From QHXW01 sp035280425 (GTDB lineage Bacteria; Acidobacteriota; Terriglobia; Bryobacterales; Bryobacteraceae), in assembly GCA_035280425.1 (NCBI GenBank), contig DATEFW010000004.1, forward strand, positions 23,618 through 87,617: a DNA stretch of 64,000 nt. Direction: 5' to 3'. Of the stretch, positions 28,392-36,443 are shown piece by piece. The notes below the pieces were generated by a model that did no database searches, had not been told where the DNA came from, and saw only the letters and a list, made by a program, of their open reading frames with translations. Each line of letters starts with the position of its first letter. The first letter of the stretch is position 1. The position numbers and the translations under genes were made by a program.

Positions 28392-28850
28392 ATGCGGCCT
28401 GACGCCAACAAAAACCATCACGCACCTCCGACCGTTCTCATCGTCGATAACGACCGCTCTCTTCGCACACTCCTTCGCATTTCTCTCGAGCGAAGCGGTT
28501 TCACGGTCCTGGAAGCCGAGAACGGAGAACGGGCAAAAATCATCGCGGACCAAAGTCCGTCGATTCACCTGCTACTCACCGACATCGCCATGCCGGCGAT
28601 CCGCGGGCCGGAGCTGGCCGTCCTGCTGAGCCTGCGCCACCCGGCGATCAAAGTCCTGTACATGTCGGCTTCGCGTCTGGAGAATCTGCTCTCGCTGCCG
28701 TATCTGTTCGAGCGTGAATTCGGGTTTATTCAAAAGCCTTTCACACCCGACGCATTGGCTATGTGGATTCGGGCCATATTGCAACCGGAGCCCGCCAAAC
28801 CGCCTGGCCGGGAGATTCTCGGCTCCGGCCAATCCAGGGACGCCGCTTGA
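28392..28850 (+). CDS. Stand-alone receiver-domain protein
   Basis: A 152-residue single-domain response regulator. The acidic residues of VLIVDNDRSL, the phospho-acceptor Asp64 in LLTDIAMP and Lys in FIQKPFTPDAL are all present; a short C-terminal tail (rich in Pro, Gly and Ser) has no DNA-binding domain. I took the ATG at 28392 rather than the TTG at 28383; neither has a clear ribosome binding site. It is 80 bases downstream of the NarL-type regulator and may act as a phosphate sink, a diguanylate-pathway or CheY-like output for the CheB-CheR kinase. Confidence 0.85.
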   Translation: MRPDANKNHHAPPTVLIVDNDRSLRTLLRISLERSGFTVLEAENGERAKIIADQSPSIHLLLTDIAMPAIRGPELAVLLSLRHPAIKVLYMSASRLENLLSLPYLFEREFGFIQKPFTPDALAMWIRAILQPEPAKPPGREILGSGQSRDAA

Positions 28851-28933
28851 AATCCGGCGGATACTGTGATGCATCGTACACAGATACAGACCATTTGCCA
28901 CGATGAGCCGTAAATCTAGGGTTTTTTCCAGTA

Positions 28934-28961
28934 TCGACCGGATTTTTCCCGCCAGTATACT
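28934..28961 (+). promoter_or_regulatory. Putative sigma-70-like promoter
   Basis: TCGACC (28934-28939) and TATACT (28956-28961) are 16 bases apart. The expected start, about 28968, falls just before the GGGGAAGG that opens the stem-loop at 28970. The -10 matches five of six and the -35 four of six bases. Confidence 0.35.
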
Positions 28962-28969
28962 CTCTAAGT

Positions 28970-29030
28970 GGGGAAGGCCAAACTGATAGACTTGCGGTGA
29001 TCCGCGCTTCCAAACGGGGCGACCTTCCCC
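28970..29030 (+). ncRNA. Candidate structured RNA or 5' leader element
   Basis: GGGGAAGG (28970-28977) pairs perfectly with CCTTCCCC (29023-29030), enclosing a second helix GCGG (28994-28997) / CCGC (29002-29005) with a TGAT loop. There is no U-tract after it, so it is not a simple terminator. It starts where the promoter-like pair at 28934-28961 predicts transcription to begin, and could be a small RNA or the start of a 350-base leader of msrP. I compared it with the c-di-GMP, Moco and guanidine riboswitch patterns as I know them and found no match. Confidence 0.3.
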
Positions 29031-29320
29031 GCCGTAATCACCGAAAGATGTTCCCAATTTCCTGGCAGCGGTACCTGATTTTTCGAACGAGTTAGAGCCT
29101 CGAAAAGAAGCGAAGCTTGTCAGTTTCCATTCCATTTATCGGCGCCCTGGGATTGACGATCCTCTGCACATGGGTGTGGAGAAGCCACCGCAGCCACCGG
29201 TGAAGCCATCCAAATCCTGAGGACCTCCAGCGGGCCCATCTGACTGCCGGTTTTACACGACTCATTCGCCAACGGCCGGGAATAAATCCGGCATCCGCTA
29301 TCATCTAAGGTTGAGAGCCT

Positions 29321-30250
29321 ATGCTGATTCAACAGCCACCCGATATCCGATCGTCTGAGATCACTCCGAAGCGCTTGTATTTGAACCGCCGGGCGTTTTT
29401 GGCTGGTCTGCCGCTGGCTGGGGCGGCGTTTCTGGCGCGCGGCGCATCGGCCAATACCGCATTGAGCGGGTTGGCGAAGAGCCCCTACAGCACCACCGAA
29501 AAGCTGACGCCGCTTCAGGATATCACGCACTACAACAACTACTACGAATTCGGAACCGGCAAAGAGCAGCCCGCCGAAATGGCGAAGACGCTGCGGACCT
29601 CGCCGTGGACCGTGAAAGTGGAAGGCGCGGTCGCAAAGCCCCAGGTGTTCGACATCGGCGAGATCATGAAACTGGCCCCGCTCGAGGAGCGGATTTACCG
29701 GCACCGCTGCGTGGAAGCATGGTCGATTGTGGTCCCGTGGATCGGCTTTCCGCTCAGCGCGCTGATCAACCGAGTCGAGCCGACATCGAAGGCGAAGTTC
29801 GTCGCGTTCGAGACGCTCTACGACCCCAAGCAGATGCCCGCCGGACGCTACGCCGGCATCTCGCTTCCGTATGTCGAAGGCCTGCGCATGGACGAGGCCA
29901 TGCATCCGCTCGCGATCCTGTGCGTCGGACTTTACGGCGAGGTTCTGCCGAACCAGAACGGCGCGCCGCTGCGGCTGGTGGTTCCATGGAAGTACGGGTT
30001 CAAAAGCATCAAGTCGATTGTGAAGATCCGGTTCGTCGAGTCGCAGCCGCCGGCCACGTGGAACATGGAGAATGCGCGCGAGTACGGCTTCTATTCGAAT
30101 GTGAATCCGGAAGTGGATCACCCGCGCTGGAGCCAGGCATCCGAGCGAAGATTGGGCGAGTTCTTCAAACGCAAGACGCTGCCGTTCAACGGGTACGCGG
30201 ACCAGGTGGCGCATCTTTACACCGGCATGGATCTGAGGAAGTACTTCTGA
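29321..30250 (+). CDS. msrP: Periplasmic methionine sulfoxide reductase, catalytic molybdoprotein
   Basis: A 309-residue protein of the MsrP (YedY) family, a molybdopterin enzyme that reduces methionine sulfoxide in oxidised periplasmic proteins. The N-terminus has a Tat signal (LNRRAFLAGLPLAGAAFLARGASA). The Mo-ligating Cys is Cys130 in YRHRCVEAWSIVVPW, the family signature; WKYGFKSIKSIVKI and the C-terminal RKYF are also conserved. It overlaps the heme subunit gene by one base, forming the standard msrPQ operon. The upstream leader is long and may be regulated. Length and organisation are normal. Confidence 0.95.
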   Translation: MLIQQPPDIRSSEITPKRLYLNRRAFLAGLPLAGAAFLARGASANTALSGLAKSPYSTTEKLTPLQDITHYNNYYEFGTGKEQPAEMAKTLRTSPWTVKVEGAVAKPQVFDIGEIMKLAPLEERIYRHRCVEAWSIVVPWIGFPLSALINRVEPTSKAKFVAFETLYDPKQMPAGRYAGISLPYVEGLRMDEAMHPLAILCVGLYGEVLPNQNGAPLRLVVPWKYGFKSIKSIVKIRFVESQPPATWNMENAREYGFYSNVNPEVDHPRWSQASERRLGEFFKRKTLPFNGYADQVAHLYTGMDLRKYF

Positions 30251-30918
30251 TGCCGCGATTCAAGCGATGGATCGGCAGCCGGTGGATGAAGGTTCCGGTC
30301 TTCACGCTGTGCCTTGCGCCGCTCGCGTGGCTCGCGTGGCGCGGATTCACGGATGGATTGGGCGCGAACCCCATCGAGTTCATCACGCATGCGACGGGCG
30401 ACTGGACGCTGCGATTTCTTGTCATTACGCTGGCGATCACGCCGCTGCGGAAGCTTCTGCGATGGCCGGAGCTGGTGCGTTTCCGGCGCATGTTTGGCCT
30501 GTTCGCGTTCTTCTACGGCTGTCTGCATCTGATGACCTACGTTTGGCTCGACAAGTTCTTTGCGTGGGGCGAGATGATCAAAGATGTCGGAAAGCGGCCG
30601 TTCATCACCGCGGGATTCACGGCGCTTGTGCTGCTCGGGCCGCTCGCCATCACGTCCACTGCGGGATGGATCCGGCGGCTCGGCGGCAAGCGGTGGCAGG
30701 CGCTGCACCGGCTGGTTTACGTGAGCGCGGTGGCCGGCGTGGTGCATTACTACTGGCTGGTGAAATCCGACATCCGGCTGCCGCTATTTTACGGCGCGCT
30801 GGTTGTGCTCCTGCTGGGCTATCGGGCGGTGTCAGCGGCGATCGCCGGACGTTCAGGAGCCCGGATAGCCGGCGCAAGTCCGATGAAGATCGGCAGAAGT
30901 ATCCAGCCGTCACTCTAG
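30250..30918 (+). CDS. msrQ: Heme-binding membrane subunit MsrQ
   Basis: A 222-residue integral membrane protein of the ferric-reductase-like family. The start is the ATG at 30250, overlapping the msrP stop by one base. Six hydrophobic helices can be seen; LFAFFYGCLHLMTYVW and WQALHRLVYVSAVAGVVHYYW carry the conserved histidines that ligate b-type heme. It passes electrons from the quinone pool or flavin reductase to MsrP. Its 3' end overlaps the convergent glycogen-debranching gene by four bases. Confidence 0.93.
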   Translation: MPRFKRWIGSRWMKVPVFTLCLAPLAWLAWRGFTDGLGANPIEFITHATGDWTLRFLVITLAITPLRKLLRWPELVRFRRMFGLFAFFYGCLHLMTYVWLDKFFAWGEMIKDVGKRPFITAGFTALVLLGPLAITSTAGWIRRLGGKRWQALHRLVYVSAVAGVVHYYWLVKSDIRLPLFYGALVVLLLGYRAVSAAIAGRSGARIAGASPMKIGRSIQPSL

Positions 30919-32894
30919 GCTCCGCTTCCTTCGGGCGTCCGGTGCAAGCTGACCGATACGCGCAGCAGTTCGGCGACGCTCCAGGCCTGGGCGATCGAGC
31001 CGCCGGGGCGGTGGGGCGCGTCGCCCGAAAAAACTTCGGGGATTTGGCCTACGCCTTCGTTTTCGATGAAGCGGCGGAACTCGGCGAGCCACTCGCCGGC
31101 CTGCTGGCGGGATTTGGCAGAGTTGCCGTTGACCGTGAGATACGCATCGATGAACGGCCCGAGAAGCCAGGGCCAGACGGCGCCCTGGTGATAGGCGTGG
31201 TCGCGCTGTTGAGGATCGCCGCCGTACCGGCCTTGGTATTGTGGATCGGCAGGGGAAAGAGTGCGCAGACCGTAGGGCGTCAGCAAGTGGCGCGCGGTCA
31301 CCTCGACCACGCTTTTCGCCTGCTCGGGCGAGAGCATGGTATGGGGCAGGCTGACGGCGAAGATCTGGTTGGGGCGAATGGATGAATCGCGAGCTTCGGC
31401 GTTCACGACGTCATAGAGACAGCCGGCTGCGGTGTTCCAGAACAATTTCGGAAAAGTTTGTTTGGCGTGATCCGCGAGCTGGCGGTAGTGCGCGCGGGCC
31501 GGATGGTCATCGAATTTTTCGGCGAATTCTTCCATGATACGGAGCGCGTTGTACCACAGCGCCTGAATCTCGACCGGCTTGCCGTAGCGCGGGGTGACGG
31601 CCTGGTTCCCGATCCTGGCGTCCATCCAGGTGAGTGCCACGCCGGGCTCGCCCGCGGCGAGCAGGCCGTCGGAATCGACGTGGATGCCGTGACGCGTGCC
31701 GCGCTCATGCCAGCCGACGATGCCGGTGAGCGTCGCATAGAGCTCGGTGCGGACAAACGCGAGGTCGCCGGTGTGCGCCGCGAAAGAGCGGATGGCTTCG
31801 AAAAACCAGAGAGTCGAATCGACGGAATTATATTCGGGCGTTTCGCCGGCGTCGGAGAACCGGTTGGGCAGCATGCCGCGATCGACGCTGGCGTTGAAGG
31901 CGAGCAGAATTTTTTTCGCGACGTCGTCGCGCCCGGTGGCGAGCGTCAGGCCGGGGAGCGCGATCATGGTGTCGCGTCCCCAATCGGTGAACCAGTGGTA
32001 GCCGGCGATTACCGTATTGCCGCTGCCGCGCCTGACGATGAATTGATCTGCCGCGGCGGTGAGCTGCTGAACGAACGGGTCCTGGGAGAGCACGGCGGCG
32101 AGAACAGCGTTTCTCCGTTTGATCTCGGCCTGCTGCGCCGTTGAAGCCATGCCTGCGGGCCGGTGCTCTGTGGAAGCCACAATCGCGACATTCGGGTTGA
32201 GAGCGAGATCGAAGGTCAGCACCAGCGGATTAAACAAGTCTTCGCGGTAATCCAGACCGCGCTCCTGCTCGACGGTGTATTCGAAATTGCGGTACCAGTA
32301 TCCGGCGGCTTGAGCTTTGGCGGCGGTGTGCGAGAGAAACAGGGGCGGCAATCCATCGTATGGAGCGAGCCGCACGAAGCCGGGCTGGATCTCGATCGAA
32401 GGGTTGAGCACGGGGTTTTCGTGCGTGGTGCTGTGATAATCGCGGAACGCGATCAGAGGCCGGACTTCGAGCAGGCATTCACCGGCTTGCGCGCCGTGCA
32501 GCCGGTACTCGATGACCGTGGTGTTCTCACCCTGCACCATGAAGATGGATTTTTCGAGCGCCAGGCCTGCGACTTCGTAGACAAAAACGGGAAACGGGTC
32601 CAGGCGGAATTGTTTCAGATACTCGAAACCACGCGGATGGATGACACCGGGATAGCGGTTGGTGGATAGCTCATATCGCCGGCCGCCTATGACGAGCGTT
32701 TCCTCGATTTTGGCGAGCAGCAGCATGCGGCCGAGCGGCGGGCGCGTCGCGGCAATGAGCAGACCGTGATAACGGCGCGTGTTCAGGCCGGCAATGGTCG
32801 ATGAGGCAAAACCGCCAAGGCCGTTGGTTTCCAGCCACTCGCTGCGGGAAGCAAGGTCGAGATTACGGCAAACGCTTTCGTCAAACTGGATCAT
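30915..32894 (-). CDS. Glycogen-debranching amylo-alpha-1,6-glucosidase, archaeal/bacterial type
   Basis: A 659-residue glycoside hydrolase. I place the start at the ATG at 32894 (MIQFDESVCRNL), where similarity to the family begins; an in-frame extension to 33035 is Cys/Phe-rich and not family-like. The N-terminal domain includes EWLETNGLGGFASSTIAGLN and NTRRYHGLL, both diagnostic. The (alpha/alpha)6 catalytic domain shows AGYHWFTDWGRDTMIALPGL and LAAGEPGVALTWMDARIG. It removes alpha-1,6 branches from glycogen or malto-oligosaccharides in the cytoplasm. No glycogen synthesis genes are next to it. The 3' end overlaps msrQ by four bases. Confidence 0.93.
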   Translation of the reverse strand: MIQFDESVCRNLDLASRSEWLETNGLGGFASSTIAGLNTRRYHGLLIAATRPPLGRMLLLAKIEETLVIGGRRYELSTNRYPGVIHPRGFEYLKQFRLDPFPVFVYEVAGLALEKSIFMVQGENTTVIEYRLHGAQAGECLLEVRPLIAFRDYHSTTHENPVLNPSIEIQPGFVRLAPYDGLPPLFLSHTAAKAQAAGYWYRNFEYTVEQERGLDYREDLFNPLVLTFDLALNPNVAIVASTEHRPAGMASTAQQAEIKRRNAVLAAVLSQDPFVQQLTAAADQFIVRRGSGNTVIAGYHWFTDWGRDTMIALPGLTLATGRDDVAKKILLAFNASVDRGMLPNRFSDAGETPEYNSVDSTLWFFEAIRSFAAHTGDLAFVRTELYATLTGIVGWHERGTRHGIHVDSDGLLAAGEPGVALTWMDARIGNQAVTPRYGKPVEIQALWYNALRIMEEFAEKFDDHPARAHYRQLADHAKQTFPKLFWNTAAGCLYDVVNAEARDSSIRPNQIFAVSLPHTMLSPEQAKSVVEVTARHLLTPYGLRTLSPADPQYQGRYGGDPQQRDHAYHQGAVWPWLLGPFIDAYLTVNGNSAKSRQQAGEWLAEFRRFIENEGVGQIPEVFSGDAPHRPGGSIAQAWSVAELLRVSVSLHRTPEGSGA

Positions 32895-33087
32895 CGCGGG
32901 TGTCCAAGTGTCCGGATTCGGGAATTGGCTTTGTTCTGCAAAATGAAAATTCGCTCGATAAAACCGCTCTTTGGCGATTTGGACACCATTGTCAGGAATA
33001 GCAGATGCGCCTGCCCGCGCGCAGTGCGTTTCCATCGCATCTGTCAGGATCGACGCCGGATAAATTTTCCCGATTCGTGTGACCGAA

Positions 33088-33978
33088 CTAACCCGGCATC
33101 TTGTCGAGAAACGTCTGGACCCCGGGCGCGAGCGTGCTCGCGACTAGCAGATTATCGCGGGCATTCAGGTCGGAGACGACGAAGGCGAGGTAATTTTGCG
33201 TGTCGAAACCGGCGATTTCGTAATTTCCGGCAGCGGCCTGATAGACCGGCACGCCCGAAGTATGAACGGTGGGCGTAAGCGCATCGAGCGACTCGCCGAG
33301 TTTTTTGCGGGCGATGACGAGCGAGACCAGGTGTGAACCATCGCTGAGCGCCAGGTGCACGAAATGGCGGCTGCCGTAACTGCACTGATGCGCCATGATG
33401 ATGCTGTACTGAGTCGAAACCGCGGTTTTCACCAGCGGGACGAGATCCTGGTATTCAGGACCGATAGTTTCGGTCAACTGCTCGATAGAGGGCGGATCTT
33501 TCGGGTATCTGCGGAACACCGCGCAGTGAATGTGATCGCCGAGGCCGACGCGAAGGACAGCAACAACCGTTTCCGAAACTTTTTGGATGAAAGCATCCTG
33601 GGCTTGCCGGTCGGCAATGTCGGGCAGCGCGTTTCGTGATCGAATGACGGAAACGCCGGCGATCAGTATGACCGCTACGGCGGCGGCGACGGCCCAACGC
33701 GTCCAGGCGGCGGGTTCCGGGGCACGCGGGCTGTGCTTTTGCAGGTCGCCGCGGATTTTCGATTGCAGGCCGGCGGGCGCGGTCTGGGCCTCGACCGCCG
33801 TTTTGAGCCGGGCTTTGAGGCGCAAGCGGGCGTCGGCTTCGGCCGCGCATTCCGGGCAAGCCTCCAAGTGGTGCAGCACTTCCTGATTGGTTTCGATGAG
33901 CAGCTCATTGCTGACGTACGCATCGAGATAGCGGCGGGTTTTTTCGCAGGCGGTTTCGCCGAAGGAGACGATGTTCAT
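33088..33978 (-). CDS. Zinc-finger anti-sigma factor with membrane helix
   Basis: A 296-residue protein. The HC2 zinc finger uses Cys11, His37, Cys41 and Cys44 (LHHLEACPEC). A membrane segment spans about residues 94-111 (RWAVAAAVAVILIAGVS). The extracytoplasmic domain (about 120-290) is beta-rich, with a GLGDHIHCAVFRRYP strand and SIIMAHQCSYGSRHFVHLAL; its pattern recalls FecR-unrelated anti-sigma sensors whose heme- or copper-like His/Cys residues might bind a metal, although this is only suggestive. The gene overlaps the sigma factor gene upstream by four bases (ATGA, 33975-33978), making a sigma/anti-sigma pair. Confidence 0.9.
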   Translation of the reverse strand: MNIVSFGETACEKTRRYLDAYVSNELLIETNQEVLHHLEACPECAAEADARLRLKARLKTAVEAQTAPAGLQSKIRGDLQKHSPRAPEPAAWTRWAVAAAVAVILIAGVSVIRSRNALPDIADRQAQDAFIQKVSETVVAVLRVGLGDHIHCAVFRRYPKDPPSIEQLTETIGPEYQDLVPLVKTAVSTQYSIIMAHQCSYGSRHFVHLALSDGSHLVSLVIARKKLGESLDALTPTVHTSGVPVYQAAAGNYEIAGFDTQNYLAFVVSDLNARDNLLVASTLAPGVQTFLDKMPG

Positions 33979-34532
33979 GCGCCTTGCCCCTGTTGCTTTT
34001 CGCCGCGAATGCCGTAGGATCGCGCAACGCCGGCCAACCGCTCGCGGAGCAGCCTGCGGCCGCGGCTCAAACGCGACATGACGGTCCCGATGGGTACGTT
34101 CAAAACGCCGGCGGTTTCGCGATAAGAAAATTCCTCCACATCGACCAGCAGCACGACGGAGCGAAAATCGTCCGGGACTTCGGCCAGCGCGGCGAGGATT
34201 TCTTCGTCGGTGATGTGCTCGGGGACAGGCGGCGCCGGAGCCGCGACCTCCTCGACCGGTTCGCCGCTATCGAGGACCGCGCGGGCGCTGAACCACTTGC
34301 GGCGGTAATGATGCAGAACGTTGAAAAGAATTTTGAAAAGCCACGCACGGCAGTTGGTGCCGCTCTCGAAGCGATCGAAGGATTTCCAGGCTTGCAGGTA
34401 GGCTTCCTGCACAACGTCTTCAGCGCGGGTGCTGTCGGAAAGCAGGCGGGATGCGGTGCGGTAGAGATCGTTCAAATGAGGGAGCGCGGCGGCTTCGAAC
34501 TCTTCGGACCGGCGCTCGGAGGAAACGGCCAT
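33975..34532 (-). CDS. ECF-type RNA polymerase sigma factor
   Basis: A 185-residue sigma factor. The start at ATG 34532 (MAVSSERR) has GGAGGCGG upstream; a longer in-frame extension to 34715 has no such support. Region 2 shows RAEDVVQEAYLQAWKSF and CRAWLFKILFNVLHHYRR; region 4 shows VPDDFRSVVLLVDVEEFSYRE and GTVMSRLSRGRRLLRE. It is paired with the anti-sigma gene by a four-base overlap. It belongs to a different sequence subgroup from the sigma factor at 10262, so the two presumably respond to different cues. Confidence 0.92.
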   Translation of the reverse strand: MAVSSERRSEEFEAAALPHLNDLYRTASRLLSDSTRAEDVVQEAYLQAWKSFDRFESGTNCRAWLFKILFNVLHHYRRKWFSARAVLDSGEPVEEVAAPAPPVPEHITDEEILAALAEVPDDFRSVVLLVDVEEFSYRETAGVLNVPIGTVMSRLSRGRRLLRERLAGVARSYGIRGEKQQGQGA

Positions 34533-34901
34533 GAGGCGGACCGCCTCCACTGTACGCCAGCCAGCACGCGAGAGCAAACCGGGGTGGCACGCCAAGGTAT
34601 CGGAACTGAGCGCGACTAACATGAACCTATTAGAAATATGCCATGAGGGCCAGTGATTATTCCCGCGGAGCGCGTAATTTTGTCCGGATCTCGAAAAGGA
34701 ATTTGCACAGCGCAACTGAAGACGGGAAAATCAGCGCAGAATTGCTCGCCTGAACGAGTATTTATGTTATTGTTTATTCCTGGCCAAATCGAGGCACCGC
34801 TCGCAATGACAGGCGGGCCCCGACCATCTTTTTGAAATGCGCTTCCGTTCGAGCAAGAAAAAGTGCTGGCCGCACACCGGTAGGAGGAGCCCGCGCCGAA
34901 C
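34533..34901. other. 369-base divergent intergenic region, no gene seen
   Basis: Between the sigma factor (minus) and the ABC permease (plus). This is where a substrate-binding protein or promoter would be expected for the importer; I find neither. TTGCTC (34742-34747) and TATGTT (34763-34768) are 15 bases apart and weakly promoter-like. TAGGAGGAG at about 34881 is the ribosome binding site for the permease. An AT-rich stretch runs from about 34750 to 34780. Confidence 0.45.
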
Positions 34902-35654
34902 ATGTTTGTCAGGCTGAGGCCGATCCTGTTCATTGGGCTGATTCTCCTGGTGTGGCACTTTTCGGCAGCCCGCCAGACGTCGCGCGTTCTACCGACGCCG
35001 TGGGAGGTGTTGCTCGGCATTGGGGATCTGGCGAGGAGCGGGCAGTTACTGAAGTACGTGGTGGCGTCGCTATTTCGCGTGACCTGGGGATTTACGACGG
35101 CGGCATTGCTGGCTGTCCCGCTGGGGCTGGCTTTGGGATGGTTCCGGCGCGGTGAACTGGCGTTGAATCCCCTAATCCAGATCTTGCGTCCCATCTCGCC
35201 ACTGGCGTGGATCCCGATTTCGATTCTCTGGTTCGGGGTGGGCGACCTGGCGTCGATTTTTTTGATTTTCCTCGCCTCGTTTCTGCCGCTGGTTGTAACG
35301 GCGATCAACGCGGTGGGCAGCATCGCGCCGGTGCACATCAAAGCGGGACGCAATTTCGGGCTGACACACACGCAACTGGTGTACCGGGTGCTTTACCCGG
35401 CGGTGATGCCGCAGTTGATCATCGGGCTGCGCATTACGCTCGGTATTGCGTGGCTGGTGGTGGTGGCGGCGGAGATGATCGCGGCGAATTCCGGATTGGG
35501 ATTTCTGATCATCGATGCACGCAACGCGGGAAATCGCTACGACCTGGTGGTCGCCGGGATGGTGATGATCGGGCTGATCGGACTGCTGCTGGATATGGGG
35601 ATGCGCTCGCTGGAAGAGATCAAATCGCTGCGATGGGGGTATTCGGAGGACTAG
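34902..35654 (+). CDS. ABC transporter permease, nitrate/sulfonate/taurine type
   Basis: A 250-residue permease with six membrane helices of the SsuC/TauC/NrtB family. The family signature RPISPLAWIPISILWFGVGD lies in the middle; the EAA-like cytoplasmic loop is AGRNFGLTHTQLVYRVLYPA; helix five has VVAAEMIAANSGLGF. Together with the ATPase and the second permease it should import a small anion such as a sulfonate, nitrate, cyanate or pyrimidine precursor. The ATG is supported by TAGGAGGAG twelve bases upstream. No substrate-binding protein gene is adjacent. The next gene begins immediately after its stop codon. Confidence 0.92.
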   Translation: MFVRLRPILFIGLILLVWHFSAARQTSRVLPTPWEVLLGIGDLARSGQLLKYVVASLFRVTWGFTTAALLAVPLGLALGWFRRGELALNPLIQILRPISPLAWIPISILWFGVGDLASIFLIFLASFLPLVVTAINAVGSIAPVHIKAGRNFGLTHTQLVYRVLYPAVMPQLIIGLRITLGIAWLVVVAAEMIAANSGLGFLIIDARNAGNRYDLVVAGMVMIGLIGLLLDMGMRSLEEIKSLRWGYSED

Positions 35655-36443
35655 ATGAGTGATGGGACCACAGTGGCAGCGGCGAAGGCGGTAACGACCA
35701 AGCTCCGCATCGAGGGTGTCAACATGACATTCACCCGGGACAACGACACGATCCCGGTGCTGACCGATATAAAACTCGACGTGCGGGAAGGCGAATTTGT
35801 GTGCCTGGTGGGTCCATCGGGCTGCGGGAAATCGACGCTGCTGAACATACTGGCTGGATTTCTAAAGCCCTCGAGCGGCGAGGTGCGGATCGACGGGGAA
35901 GCGGTCGAAGGCCCGGATCCGCGGCGCATTTTCGTTTTCCAGGAGCGGGGCGTTTTTCCCTGGCTGACGGTGGAGGGAAACATCGGTTTCGGGCTTTTCA
36001 AGCTGTCGAAACAGGAGCGCGAGCGGCGCATTGCGCATTACATTCGGATGGTGGGGCTGGATGGCTTCGAGCAGTCCTATCCGCAGGAGCTCTCGGGCGG
36101 CATGAAGCAGCGGCTGGAAGTGGCGCGGGCGCTGGCCGTCAACCCGGACATGCTGTTCCTGGACGAACCGTTCGGCGCGCTGGATTCCATTACGCGGCTG
36201 ATCATGCGCGGCGAGCTGCTGCGGATTTGGGAAGCCGAGAAGAAGACCATCGTGTTCGTGACGCACGACATCGAAGAAGCGGTGCAACTGGCGGACCGGG
36301 TGGTGGTGATGAGCGCACGTCCGGCAAAGATCCAGCGGATTGTGGAGATCGACATCCCGCACCCGCGCGACATCAGCTCGAAACGCTACCTGGAGCTGCG
36401 CGACAGCGTCTTCGAAGAGATCGGGCTGGCGCATAAGGTATGA
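35655..36443 (+). CDS. ABC transporter ATP-binding protein, nitrate/sulfonate/taurine type
   Basis: A 262-residue ABC ATPase of the SsuB/TauB/NrtD family. Walker A is GPSGCGKST, the Q-loop is in FVFQERGVFPWL, the signature is LSGGMKQRLEVARAL, Walker B is MLFLDEPFGALD and the switch His is in VFVTHDIEEAVQLADRVVVM. It begins directly after the first permease stop codon and overlaps the second permease by ATGA (36440-36443), so all three are translated together. It energises import from the cytoplasmic face. Confidence 0.95.
   Translation: MSDGTTVAAAKAVTTKLRIEGVNMTFTRDNDTIPVLTDIKLDVREGEFVCLVGPSGCGKSTLLNILAGFLKPSSGEVRIDGEAVEGPDPRRIFVFQERGVFPWLTVEGNIGFGLFKLSKQERERRIAHYIRMVGLDGFEQSYPQELSGGMKQRLEVARALAVNPDMLFLDEPFGALDSITRLIMRGELLRIWEAEKKTIVFVTHDIEEAVQLADRVVVMSARPAKIQRIVEIDIPHPRDISSKRYLELRDSVFEEIGLAHKV

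Larger units (their letters stand above)
28851..29320. other. 470-base intergenic region upstream of msrP
   Basis: The left half contains a promoter-like pair near 28934-28961 directly followed by a stem-loop (28970-29030). The right half (29031-29320) is without recognisable features; I found no gene, tRNA or terminator. The unusually long gap for this gene-dense window makes an RNA gene or long regulated leader plausible. Confidence 0.5.

Noticed and set aside
28970..29030. c-di-GMP (GEMM) or molybdenum-cofactor riboswitch
   Set aside because: The conserved cores I know (GGGCAAACC with GACGCAAAGCC, or the Moco core) are absent, so I list it only as an unclassified structured RNA candidate.
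34653..34835. 60-residue open frame before the ABC permease as a substrate-binding or small protein
   Set aside because: No ribosome binding site, no family pattern and low-complexity residues; it does not look translated.
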